A stretch of 64,000 bases of DNA from Bacillota bacterium (GTDB taxonomy: Bacteria; Bacillota; Clostridia; Peptostreptococcales; Anaerovoracaceae): positions 1-64,000 of the forward strand of contig JAFRHG010000021.1 of assembly GCA_017433375.1 (NCBI GenBank). Direction: 5' to 3'. How positions within the stretch are numbered: the first letter of the stretch is position 1; each line of letters opens with the position of its first letter. The notes under the pieces were generated by a model, which had not been told where the DNA came from, searched no databases, and worked only from the letters and a program-made list of their open reading frames with translations. The translations under genes were made by a program, and so were the position numbers. Below are positions 44,950 to 52,742 of the stretch, piece after piece.

Positions 44950-45666
44950 ATGCGAACGATATATATGGACTGCACATCCGGTGTTTCCGGGGACATGGTG
45001 CTCAATGCGCTGATCGGCCTGTGTGACGATCCCCAGAACGTCCGCCGCCAGATCGCCGGGATAGCGGAAGGCATTGAGATCGCCGCCGCTGCCTGTCATC
45101 TTCATCACGATCATGGCCATGATCACGGCTGCGAGGGCGGCCATCACGGCCACCGCAGCTACGCCCGGGTCCAGGAGATCATCCATACCCTGGATGTGGA
45201 TCAGGAAGTGAAGGGAACCGCCTTGAACATCTATTCCGTGGTCGCTGCGGCGGAATCCAAGGTGCATGAGGCGCCTTTGGACAACCTGCATTTTCACGAA
45301 GTCGGAAGAAACCAGGCCATCGCCAACATCGTCGGCGTTGCCTTTTGCATAAACCTTTGCCGTGCGGACCGGCTCATCTGTTCGGAAATCCGCGACGGGC
45401 AGGGGACGGTGCAGTGCGCACACGGGGTTCTTGAGGTTCCCGTTCCCGCGGTTCGCGCCATGCTGGAAAACTGCGGTCTGCAGTATTCCCAGACCGAGGT
45501 GGAAGGGGAAATGGTCACGCCTTCCGGGCTGGCCATGGTCATCGGCCTTGGTTTTGCAACCGGGGAAAAGCCGGAAGGAACACCTGTTCGCGAATCGGAA
45601 GCGAAAGGGAGGAGAGACTACGGGGAGAGGGGCCTTGGGGCTTTTCTCTATGAGCAGCAGGAATAG
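44950..45666 (+). CDS. LarC N-terminal-domain protein, copy 2, with His-rich loop
   Basis: 238 residues, paralogue of the preceding gene: YMDCTSGVSGDMVLNALIG, LHFHEVGRNQAIANIVGVAF, GTVQCAHGVLEVPVPAVRAM and EGEMVTPSGLAMVIGLG. A His-rich insertion (HLHHDHGHDHG and HHGH, about residues 53-72) suggests nickel storage or delivery. Like copy 1 it lacks LarC2. The two copies may form a heteromer in which only one holds the metal loop (inference). TAGGAG precedes the ATG. Confidence 0.85.
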   Translation: MRTIYMDCTSGVSGDMVLNALIGLCDDPQNVRRQIAGIAEGIEIAAAACHLHHDHGHDHGCEGGHHGHRSYARVQEIIHTLDVDQEVKGTALNIYSVVAAAESKVHEAPLDNLHFHEVGRNQAIANIVGVAFCINLCRADRLICSEIRDGQGTVQCAHGVLEVPVPAVRAMLENCGLQYSQTEVEGEMVTPSGLAMVIGLGFATGEKPEGTPVRESEAKGRRDYGERGLGAFLYEQQE

Positions 45667-45683
45667 GATAAGGAGGAATCAAC

Positions 45684-46142
45684 ATGCTGGCACGTTTTGT
45701 TCTGCCGACAATGATCGCCGTTTTGATCGGCATCTGTCTGGGCATACAGCCGATCTTCAACACCTACGTATCCAAGTCGGTGGGCATGTGGTACGCAGCG
45801 CTTTGCAGCCTGTCCGTATCCATTTCCATCGTTCTGTGCATCTGTTTTATCAATGACCGGTTCCAGACCCTGAAGGGATTCTCCGGGATCCCCAAGTTCT
45901 ATTTTCTCGCGGGAATCTGTGGCATCATCATCCTTGCCTTTACAGTGTTCTGCATCGTGCGGATCGGACCGGTGCTGACCTCATCCATAACGGTCACGGT
46001 CCAGATGATCGTCGCCACGGTGGTGGCCCATTACGGCTGGTTCGGCATCACCCAGGAACCCATCAATTTCGTCAAGATCCTCGGGATCATGTTCCTGATC
46101 GCCGGGGTTATCCTGGTCAAGGTATCCATTACCGGGAAATAA
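45684..46142 (+). CDS. Small DMT-superfamily membrane protein (DUF606/YdcZ type)
   Basis: 152 residues with five hydrophobic segments. The N-terminus LIGICLGIQPIFNTYVSKSVG and the C-terminal KILGIMFLIAGVILVKV fit the half-size DUF606 (YdcZ) members of the DMT superfamily, which usually work as dimers. Placed between larC-like and larE genes it may move the regulon's substrate or a cofactor precursor; nothing indicates a nickel permease. AAGGAGG precedes the start. Confidence 0.75.
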   Translation: MLARFVLPTMIAVLIGICLGIQPIFNTYVSKSVGMWYAALCSLSVSISIVLCICFINDRFQTLKGFSGIPKFYFLAGICGIIILAFTVFCIVRIGPVLTSSITVTVQMIVATVVAHYGWFGITQEPINFVKILGIMFLIAGVILVKVSITGK

Positions 46143-46152
46143 GGAGGATTAT

Positions 46153-46995
46153 ATGGATCGGCTGCACACCAAACTGGAGGATCTGAAGGAAATCATCCGT
46201 TCCTATGAGAGCGGATCCGTTGCCTTTTCCGGCGGCGTGGATTCCACCTTTCTGCTGAAGGTCGCCCGGGAGGTTCTGGGAGACCGGGTAATTGCCGTTA
46301 CCGCCACGTCCGGGCTTTTCCCCATGCGGGAGACCGATGAGACGGTGGACTACTGCAAAGTCAACGGCATTCCCCAGATCATGTTCCCGGCGGAAGAGAT
46401 GAAGATTGAAGGCTTTAAGGAAAATCCTGTGGACCGCTGCTACCACTGCAAACGCAGCCTGTTCACCAAGATCAAAAGCATCACCGCCGAACAGGGCCTG
46501 GCCGTCGTTATGGAAGGCTCCAACGTGGACGACGATGACGATTACCGGCCCGGCTGCCGCGCCATTCTGGAACTGGGCATTCAGAGCCCCCTCAAGGAAG
46601 CCGGCCTGACCAAGGCGGAGATCCGCGAACTGTCAAAGGAGATGGGCCTGTCCACATGGAGCAAGCCGTCCTTTGCCTGTCTGGCCTCCAGGATTCCCTA
46701 TGGCGAGGAGATCACCCAGGAGAAGCTGTTCATGATCGAACGCGGCGAGGAGATCCTTTCCGATATGGGTTTTCACCAGTATCGCGTACGGATCCACATG
46801 CAGGGCCTGTCCGGCCAGTCGGCTCCGGCCAAGATCGCCCGGATCGAGATTACGCCCGAGGAATTCTCGCACCTGATCCGTGAGGATATCCGAACGATCA
46901 TCGATGAGGAGTTCCGCAAGATCGGATTCCAGTACGTGACCATGGATCTGACCGGGTACCGGATGGGGAGCATGAATGAGATGCTGGATCAGTAG
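46153..46995 (+). CDS. larE: LarE-type ATP-dependent sacrificial sulfur transferase
   Basis: 280 residues. The PP-loop AFSGGVDSTFLLKVA lies at about 24-38. RCYHCKRSLF and EGSNVDDDDDYRPG follow. The sulfur-donating cysteine falls at residue 176 in SFACLASRIPYG, the same position as in the Lactiplantibacillus plantarum enzyme, where its sulfur is transferred to the pyridinium precursor of the nickel-pincer nucleotide. LarB is not in the window. Last gene of the second sigma-54 operon. Confidence 0.92.
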   Translation: MDRLHTKLEDLKEIIRSYESGSVAFSGGVDSTFLLKVAREVLGDRVIAVTATSGLFPMRETDETVDYCKVNGIPQIMFPAEEMKIEGFKENPVDRCYHCKRSLFTKIKSITAEQGLAVVMEGSNVDDDDDYRPGCRAILELGIQSPLKEAGLTKAEIRELSKEMGLSTWSKPSFACLASRIPYGEEITQEKLFMIERGEEILSDMGFHQYRVRIHMQGLSGQSAPAKIARIEITPEEFSHLIREDIRTIIDEEFRKIGFQYVTMDLTGYRMGSMNEMLDQ

Positions 46996-47165
46996 CTGCT
47001 GCGGACTCAGCTAATGGATCCGGGAAGGGGACATATTATTTGTCCAGCGGCTGGGTCGATAATAAATGGCAGGCCGCTGAAATAAGTTGTTGAAACCAGG
47101 CCATTGCAGTAGTGGGAGAGATACACAACTCTTCCGATAATCATAATTTTGGGAATAGTTAAAGT
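46996..47165. other. Unexplained intergenic stretch after larE
   Basis: No open frame of note. It holds two possible stems: GGACA-TATTATT-TGTCC and CAGCGGC paired with GCCGCTG. It could be a small RNA or degenerate sequence; I cannot assign it. Confidence 0.3.
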
Positions 47166-47210
47166 AAAGAAGCCCCAGGGGGTGCGAAAAAGTCCCCCGA
47201 GGCTTCTTTT
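47166..47210. terminator. Bidirectional terminator between larE and the LysM gene
   Basis: AAAGAAGCC (47166-47174) pairs with GGCTTCTTT (47201-47209), with GGGGG/CCCCC inside. T-rich downstream on both strands. Confidence 0.88.
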
Positions 47211-47279
47211 GTATGGAATGTGGTTGGTATGGCAATATGTTTCAGTACGGTGCTATTAGCTGCTCTATATCGGCTACTC

Positions 47280-47636
47280 TTATAACTCCGTCGGTATGAT
47301 CAGTTCATCTCCCGGATACAGATCTTCGGCATGCATGTCGTTAAGCTGCGAGATCACGTATACCGCTTTGCGGATATCTGTACCATCGCTCTTATACTCT
47401 TCGGCTATGGACCATAAGGTATCACCAGAGCTTACGGTATATGTATGATAGTCTTCCAGTACCGATGCCGTTGATTCATTGGCCCCGGTCACGAATCCCA
47501 GCCCGCCGACGATCATGCATACGGCGATCACCAGGAATGTAATAAACCGTACAGGCGATTTCACCCGGTATCTGCGGCGTCCGCGGCCCTCGCATCCTGT
47601 TCCGTTCATCATCATGGTATTCCCTTTGATACTCAT
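47280..47636 (-). CDS. LysM protein resembling cell-division suppressor YneA
   Basis: 118 residues: a basic cytoplasmic start, one membrane helix (about 30-50) and a C-terminal LysM domain (YTVSSGDTLWSIAEEY to LYPGDELIIPTEL). Size and layout match YneA, which halts division during the SOS response in Bacillus. This is supported by three LexA-like boxes in its promoter region (47664-47739). In many Firmicutes yneA is next to lexA; here it is not. GGAGAGG precedes ATG 47636. Confidence 0.82.
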   Translation of the reverse strand: MSIKGNTMMMNGTGCEGRGRRRYRVKSPVRFITFLVIAVCMIVGGLGFVTGANESTASVLEDYHTYTVSSGDTLWSIAEEYKSDGTDIRKAVYVISQLNDMHAEDLYPGDELIIPTEL

Positions 47637-47663
47637 CTCTCTTCCCTCTCCTTTCTACTCTGT

Positions 47664-47739
47664 GAACGTTTGTTCTTCCCTTTGTTCGTATATTACCAGA
47701 ATGTATGTTCGTTGTCAAGAAAAACTTAAACATTTGTTC
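47664..47739 (-). promoter_or_regulatory. SOS-type promoter with three LexA-like boxes
   Basis: On the minus strand TTGACA (47718-47713), a 17-base spacer and TAATAT (47695-47690). LexA-like palindromes of the form GAAC-N4-GTTC: GAACGTTTGTTC (47664-47675, perfect arms), GAATGTATGTTC (47699-47710, between -35 and -10; one mismatch) and AAACATTTGTTC (47728-47739, upstream; one mismatch). Confidence 0.78.
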
Positions 47740-47766
47740 TTTATCTCTTTCCTGTTCATTTTACTG

Positions 47767-47999
47767 CGGCCCGTGCATAAGATCGCACACTGTCTCCTCC
47801 CTTCCGAGCCTCGATGCTGGCTCGTCTGGTCGTCAGGATGTGCACGATTTCCCCGCCGGACAATTTGTTGTTAATAATCTGTTTACGATTGGTTTTAGTT
47901 CGGTTTTCCTCTCCCATTGGCCAGCTCAACCCTTGAAACACGACTGCTTTCCCTCGTTACGAGGAGATTTACAACACTTTTCATGAAAAGTGTTGTAAA
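47767..47999 (+). repeat. Intergenic repeat, copy B
   Basis: Similar to the minus strand of 5-179 with about 65 extra bases after GATCGCACAC. It ends in a perfect 32-bp palindrome (47968-47999) whose half-arm is TTTACAACACTTTTCA; copy A has a decayed version of it. It fills the gap between the yneA promoter and the AI-2E gene together with a hairpin GAGTCTGTT/AACAGACTC at about 48079-48107. Confidence 0.7.
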
Positions 48000-48187
48000 A
48001 CATGTCTTAGTTCCGAAAAACAGTTTGATTCGACCCTGAATCCAGGTCTGCTGATTGGAGAATGTTGTTGATTATCGGAGAAGAGTCTGTTTTAGTTAAT
48101 TAACAGACTCCATAAGGCGGGCGGAATGTTTCGCGAGCGGATCCCGCAGGCGCACTGCAGTTGGGGGAATATGATCTGCGCAGCATA

Positions 48188-48247
48188 TAACAAAACGAGG
48201 CCGTTGCCTTTGCATTCCATGTCAAACGCAACAACCTCGTTTGTTAT
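48188..48247 (-). terminator. Terminator of the AI-2E exporter operon, containing the dispersed motif
   Basis: AACGAGG (48194-48200) pairs with CCTCGTT (48235-48241), with GTTGC/GCAAC pairing further in; on the minus strand CCTCGTTTTGTT follows. The motif GCAAAGGCAACGG forms one side (48204-48212 core). Confidence 0.65.
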
Positions 48248-48273
48248 CTGTCTGTGCCGTTAATCGCCGGGAT

Positions 48274-49572
48274 TTAACCCTGTTCTTCCGGAGCATCCTC
48301 CGGATCCTCTTCAGCGACGAAATCCTCCGGATCGATCTCCTGCTCAGGCGGAGCCTCCCCGGAATCGGCCTCCTCCGAATCCCTGTATGACGCTTCCAGC
48401 ATGGCATTGGTCGCGTCCTCATACAGGGCCATCATTTCGCCCTTCTCCTGGCCGTCCTTTCCCTTCTCTCTCGCCGCCTCGGCGTTCTTACGCGCGCGCC
48501 GTTTTTCCATGGAGGGAAGGAACGCGTCGCGGTAGACGAAGTCCACGATGGCCGCGATCGGGATCGCCAGCAGAATACCGAGGATGCCGAAGATGTTGCC
48601 CATGACGATGATGGAGACCAGAATCAGCAGGCCGGATACGCCCAGCGAATTGCCGAAGAGCCTGGGTTTGAGGATGTAGCCGTCGAAGATCTGCAGGATA
48701 ATGGAAAAGACCACGATCAACAGAGCCGCCCAGGGGTTGATCAGCAGGAGAAGCAGACCGGACAGGGCGGTGCCGATGATCGGTCCGAATGTGGGAATCA
48801 GGTTGAACACGCCGATGATCACGGAGATGAGGCCCACATAAGGTATGCCCGCAATCAGCATGAACGCCGCATTGATGAGAGCGATAATCATGCTGTCCAG
48901 CAGACTGAAGATGATGTAGCGGATCAGGATCTTGTCACAGCGGGTGACGAAGATCATGGTCGTATTGAACATTCTCTCCGAAAAGAGTGCCCGAAGCAGC
49001 CGGATAGCGCCTTCTTTCAGGCTGCGTTTCGCCAGCAGCAGATAGATGGAAAGCACAAGTCCCAGGGCGATATTGATGATTGCCTTGGCCGCACCGGCGG
49101 ACGTCGCAAGGACGTTGTCCAGGTGATCCTTAATGAATGCGTAGACCGAAACCAGCAGACCACCCGAGGTATTCAATACTCCATCCAGACCCAGACTGCT
49201 CAGCAGCGGTTCAAAGGACTGCGTGTAGTGGTCGAAATTCTTGGCAAAGGTGCTCGCGCTGTTGATCAGCTGAGGAACCAGGATCACTATGAGCAATGCA
49301 AAGGCAACGATAACCGTAAGCATTGCCAGCCCAACGGAAAGCCCCCAGCCGCCCTTCTTCAGTTTCCCGAAGATCTTGCTCTCATAGACCATGGCCAGCG
49401 GATTGATCATGTAAGCGAAAACGCATCCGAGAACCACCGGTGCGATGTATCCGCCGAATGATTCAAAAAATTTGTTCACCGCCGGCAGGTGGGTCAGTAA
49501 CACATACAGCAGCACACCTAAGCAGATGGCTACGGTATAGGGATACCAGGACCTTTTGCTTATCTTTTTCAT
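48274..49572 (-). CDS. AI-2E family (PerM/YtvI-type) membrane protein
   Basis: 432 residues with about eight membrane segments. The family core is seen in VIGVFNLIPTFGPIIGTALSGLLLLLINP and IILQIFDGYILKPRLFGNSLGVSGLLILVSIIVMG. The C-terminus is a long acidic Glu/Asp-rich tail (about 370-432). Family members export varied small molecules or ions (AI-2, Na+); the specific role is unknown. Last gene of the minus-strand block. Confidence 0.87.
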   Translation of the reverse strand: MKKISKRSWYPYTVAICLGVLLYVLLTHLPAVNKFFESFGGYIAPVVLGCVFAYMINPLAMVYESKIFGKLKKGGWGLSVGLAMLTVIVAFALLIVILVPQLINSASTFAKNFDHYTQSFEPLLSSLGLDGVLNTSGGLLVSVYAFIKDHLDNVLATSAGAAKAIINIALGLVLSIYLLLAKRSLKEGAIRLLRALFSERMFNTTMIFVTRCDKILIRYIIFSLLDSMIIALINAAFMLIAGIPYVGLISVIIGVFNLIPTFGPIIGTALSGLLLLLINPWAALLIVVFSIILQIFDGYILKPRLFGNSLGVSGLLILVSIIVMGNIFGILGILLAIPIAAIVDFVYRDAFLPSMEKRRARKNAEAAREKGKDGQEKGEMMALYEDATNAMLEASYRDSEEADSGEAPPEQEIDPEDFVAEEDPEDAPEEQG

Positions 49573-49595
49573 CGATTATTTCCCCTTTCCCGCTT

Positions 49596-50555
49596 CTACA
49601 GGATAAGATAGATGAAGTACGCGGCGTAACCGGCCAGCATGATGATACCGCAGATCTGATTCAGTTTCCCCAGCCTCCAGGCGAAGATCCATAGCAGCAG
49701 CGCTGCAGCAAAGGCAATCACTCCGTCGAAGAGAAAGGCCTTGATAAAGGCGATGGGCGTGATCAGCGCGGTTATGCCCGTCACAAATAATATATTGAAG
49801 ATATTGCTTCCGATGATATTGCCGATGGCCAGGCCCGCCTCCCCTCTTCTGGCGGCGATGACGGAAGTCACCAGCTCGGGCAGCGACGTGCCAAAGGCAA
49901 CGATGGTCAGTCCGATGATCCGCTGGCTGACCCCCAGGTCCAGGGCGATCTCCGTGGCGCCGTAGACCGTGGCCTTGCTGCCGACGACGATCATGGCCAG
50001 CCCCAGCAGGGTCATCAGGTAGGTCCAGATGTTCCCCTGTCCGAAGAAGGGCCGTCTGTCGTCATCCGGCGCTTCCGAGCCGTCCGGGTCTTTCGCCTCC
50101 TTCGCGTCGAAGAAGAGCCGGACCATGTAGGCGCAGAAGATCACCAGAAGAATAAGTCCCTCCCAGCGGTCAACCATGCGTCCGATCATGCCCAGGGCCA
50201 CCAGCAGTGTGGTGGTGCCCAGCACGATGGGCAGATCAAAGGTGACGGCCTTTTTATCCACGGTGACGGGCGCGACCACAGCGGTCATACCCAGAACGAT
50301 CAGGACATTCAAGATGTTGCTGCCCAGGACGTTGCCGATGGTGATGTCCGCGTCGCCGGAAAGTGCCGCGCTGATGCTGACCGCCGCCTCGGGAGCGCTC
50401 GTCCCCATGGCGACGATGGTCAGGCCGATGATCAGCTGTGGCACCCTGAAGCGGCGGGCGATCGCCGAGGCGCCCTTGACGAAGAAGTCGGCGCCCTTTA
50501 TCAGCAGCACGAATCCGACGGCCAGTATTATCAGGTTCAGAAGGACCGCAGTCAT
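49596..50555 (-). CDS. Calcium/sodium antiporter (CaCA family)
   Basis: 319 residues, about ten membrane helices in two inverted halves. Both alpha repeats are clear: GTSAPEAAVSISAALSGDAD with GNVLGSNILN, and GTSLPELVTSVIAARRGEAG with GNIIGSNIFN. Related to YrbG-type K+-independent exchangers that remove Ca2+ using a Na+ or H+ gradient. Confidence 0.93.
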   Translation of the reverse strand: MTAVLLNLIILAVGFVLLIKGADFFVKGASAIARRFRVPQLIIGLTIVAMGTSAPEAAVSISAALSGDADITIGNVLGSNILNVLIVLGMTAVVAPVTVDKKAVTFDLPIVLGTTTLLVALGMIGRMVDRWEGLILLVIFCAYMVRLFFDAKEAKDPDGSEAPDDDRRPFFGQGNIWTYLMTLLGLAMIVVGSKATVYGATEIALDLGVSQRIIGLTIVAFGTSLPELVTSVIAARRGEAGLAIGNIIGSNIFNILFVTGITALITPIAFIKAFLFDGVIAFAAALLLWIFAWRLGKLNQICGIIMLAGYAAYFIYLIL

Positions 50556-50605
50556 GAATCCTTTCCTTTCGCATTTATTATATCAATTCCGGCAGAACGA
50601 ATCGA

Positions 50606-51373
50606 CTACATCAACTCCTGCAGACGGACGTAGACCCGATCGAAAAAGTCCGTGATCTGCCGGCGAAACACGATACCCAGCACGCACAGAACCACGGCGA
50701 CGCCGCCGATGATGGCCGCGCTGGTGTACCCTCCCCTCTGGATCTGCTGCCCGATGATCAGGGACCCCATCATGCCCGGGGTGCGGCCGATCATGGACAG
50801 AACCAGAAACAGTTTCAGTTTCATATCGGAAAGCCCGGCGGCATAGGTGCACAGGTCCTTGGGCACGCCGGGGATCAGGTAAATCAGAAAAACCAGGATG
50901 ACGCCCTTCTTGCTGTTGATCTTCTCCAGCATGCTCTGCATCTTTTCCTCGCCGAAGATGAGGTACATGGCATCATGGCCCAGAAACCTGGCCAGATAAT
51001 AGGTAAGGATGCTTCCCATGGCCGCACCCACCAGGGACAAAAGCAACCCCAGCCAGAAGTGGAAGATGTATCCCGCTGAAAACTGCAGGGCCGCGCCGGG
51101 CAGAATGCAGACGACGATCTGCACGATCTGCAGGCCCAGATAGATCAGAATGCTCTGGGACCGGTAGCGGGCAAAAAAGGCTTCCACCGCCTCGATGGAG
51201 GAGAACTGCTCGATCAGGTCATGCTGAAAGAAATAGATATAGGCAGGCAGTCCGAGAAGAACCACCAAAAGGAGCAGAAGCTTCACGATAGCCGCGACCT
51301 TCTGCAGGGTACTTTTTGGTTTCTTCGCCTTTGTATCCGTGATTTCGTTCAATTGTTCTTTTTCTGTATCCAT
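50606..51373 (-). CDS. TVP38/TMEM64 (DedA-like) membrane protein
   Basis: 255 residues, about six membrane segments. The core GAALQFSAGYIFHFWLGLLLSLVGAAMGSILTYYLARFLG and YLIPGVPKDLCTYAAGLSDM match the VTT (SNARE-associated) domain. I took the ATG at 51373; a TTG at 51403 is possible but neither has a clear ribosome site, and a TATACT box sits only 9 bases before the ATG, so a leaderless message is conceivable. Members are thought to act as lipid scramblases or flippases. Confidence 0.85.
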   Translation of the reverse strand: MDTEKEQLNEITDTKAKKPKSTLQKVAAIVKLLLLLVVLLGLPAYIYFFQHDLIEQFSSIEAVEAFFARYRSQSILIYLGLQIVQIVVCILPGAALQFSAGYIFHFWLGLLLSLVGAAMGSILTYYLARFLGHDAMYLIFGEEKMQSMLEKINSKKGVILVFLIYLIPGVPKDLCTYAAGLSDMKLKLFLVLSMIGRTPGMMGSLIIGQQIQRGGYTSAAIIGGVAVVLCVLGIVFRRQITDFFDRVYVRLQELM

Positions 51374-51417
51374 GTAATCAGTATAATCGGTCTGCCCCTT
51401 CAATGCACGAAAAATGT

Positions 51418-52710
51418 TTACAGAGAAAGCAGATACTGATCTTTAAGTTCCTGCAGGGCCCGGATGACGCCGAACCTGGAATGCTCGTAAGTCAGTCCAC
51501 CCTGAAAATACACATTATAAGGCTCCCTCATGGGCGCGTCCGCCGAAAGTTCGATGGACGATCCCTGGACGAAGGCGCCGGCAGCCATGACCACCTTGTC
51601 TCCGTAGCCGTCCATGTCGCAGGGCTCCGGCCGGACAGCCGAATCCACAGGCGCCGCCGCCTGGATACCCCGGCAGAAGGCGATCACCGCCTCGGGGGAT
51701 CCCAGCCTGACCGCCTGGATGATGTCACTCCGCACATCCCCGACTCCCGGACAGATGTCATAGCCAAGCTTTTCGAAAGCTCTGGCGCAGAGCACCGCCC
51801 CCTTCACCGCCCCGTTGACGGTCTTGGGCGCCGTGAACAGACCCTGGAGCATGGCACGGGTCTGGCCGAACATCAGCCCGCTGTCGCTGCCCACGCCGGG
51901 AGAAGTCATCCGGTAGGACACCTTCTCAATGAGGTCCGCCCGCCCGACGACGTATCCGCCGGCCAGGGCAAGTCCGCCTCCGGGATTTTTGATCAGGGAG
52001 CCGGCCATAATGTCCGCGCCCACATCGGTGGGTTCCTTGGTATGGAGGAACTCCCCGTAACAGTTGTCCACCATGCAGATGATGTCCGGGCGGATGCCCT
52101 TGACGAAGGCGGCCCACTCCTCGATCTCTTCGATGGAGATGGCCTTTCGCCAGGCGTATCCCGTGGCACGCTGCAGGCAGACCATCTTCGTCTTCGGCCC
52201 GATTGCCTTTTCCAGGGCATCGAAATCGATCTTCCCCTCCCCGGTCAGTTCCACCTGCTTATAGTTCACCCCGTATTCCTTCAGGGACCCCTTCCCTTCG
52301 CCCCGGATGCCGATAACCTCTTCCAGAGTGTCGTAGGGCCCGCCGGAGCTGTAGATCAGCTCATCCCCCGGCCGCAGCGGCCCCATGAGGGCCAGGGTCA
52401 GGGCGTGGGTGCCGCTGACGATGATGGGCCGGACCAGGGCTGCCTCCGTATGGAAGATGTCCGCGTAAACCTGTTCCAGGGCGTCCCGGCCCACGTCATC
52501 GTAACCGTAGCCCGTGGTCCAGGAAAAGTGCATGTCCCGGATGTTGTTCTTCTGAAAGGCCGCCAGCACCTTGTACTGGTTGTAGGCCATAATGTCATCC
52601 AGTTCCTGAAAGGAACCGGCGGCGTCCTTCTCGCTTTCCTCGATCAGGTCGAGGATCTTCGGGGAAATGTCAAACTCGCGGATCAGCAGATCCCGGGTAT
52701 TGTTTCGCAT
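51418..52710 (-). CDS. Methionine gamma-lyase-family PLP protein (aluminium-resistance type)
   Basis: 430 residues of the PF06838 family, a fold-type I pyridoxal-phosphate enzyme often named aluminium resistance protein. GTHALTLALMGPLRPGD, CMVDNCYGEF and GSLIKNPGGGLALAGGY (cofactor Lys) are typical. Its function in most hosts is unproven; cystathionine/methionine lyase activity is assumed from homology. I used ATG 52710 because AAGGAG precedes it by 9 bases; the ATG at 52737 has a weaker site. Confidence 0.85.
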   Translation of the reverse strand: MRNNTRDLLIREFDISPKILDLIEESEKDAAGSFQELDDIMAYNQYKVLAAFQKNNIRDMHFSWTTGYGYDDVGRDALEQVYADIFHTEAALVRPIIVSGTHALTLALMGPLRPGDELIYSSGGPYDTLEEVIGIRGEGKGSLKEYGVNYKQVELTGEGKIDFDALEKAIGPKTKMVCLQRATGYAWRKAISIEEIEEWAAFVKGIRPDIICMVDNCYGEFLHTKEPTDVGADIMAGSLIKNPGGGLALAGGYVVGRADLIEKVSYRMTSPGVGSDSGLMFGQTRAMLQGLFTAPKTVNGAVKGAVLCARAFEKLGYDICPGVGDVRSDIIQAVRLGSPEAVIAFCRGIQAAAPVDSAVRPEPCDMDGYGDKVVMAAGAFVQGSSIELSADAPMREPYNVYFQGGLTYEHSRFGVIRALQELKDQYLLSL

Positions 52711-52742
52711 GTTGTCGTTCTCCTTATCTTTCGTCATCTTTC

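Noticed and set aside
44159-45666. A single larC gene joined by programmed frameshift
   Set aside because: The second frame starts with its own full LarC1 N-terminus, ribosome site and ATG; it is a paralogue, not the missing C-terminal half.
47705-47986. Small protein gene, similar to a frame at 21-260 on the minus strand
   Set aside because: Similarity is fully explained by the DNA repeat; no ribosome site, and the frame crosses the yneA promoter region.
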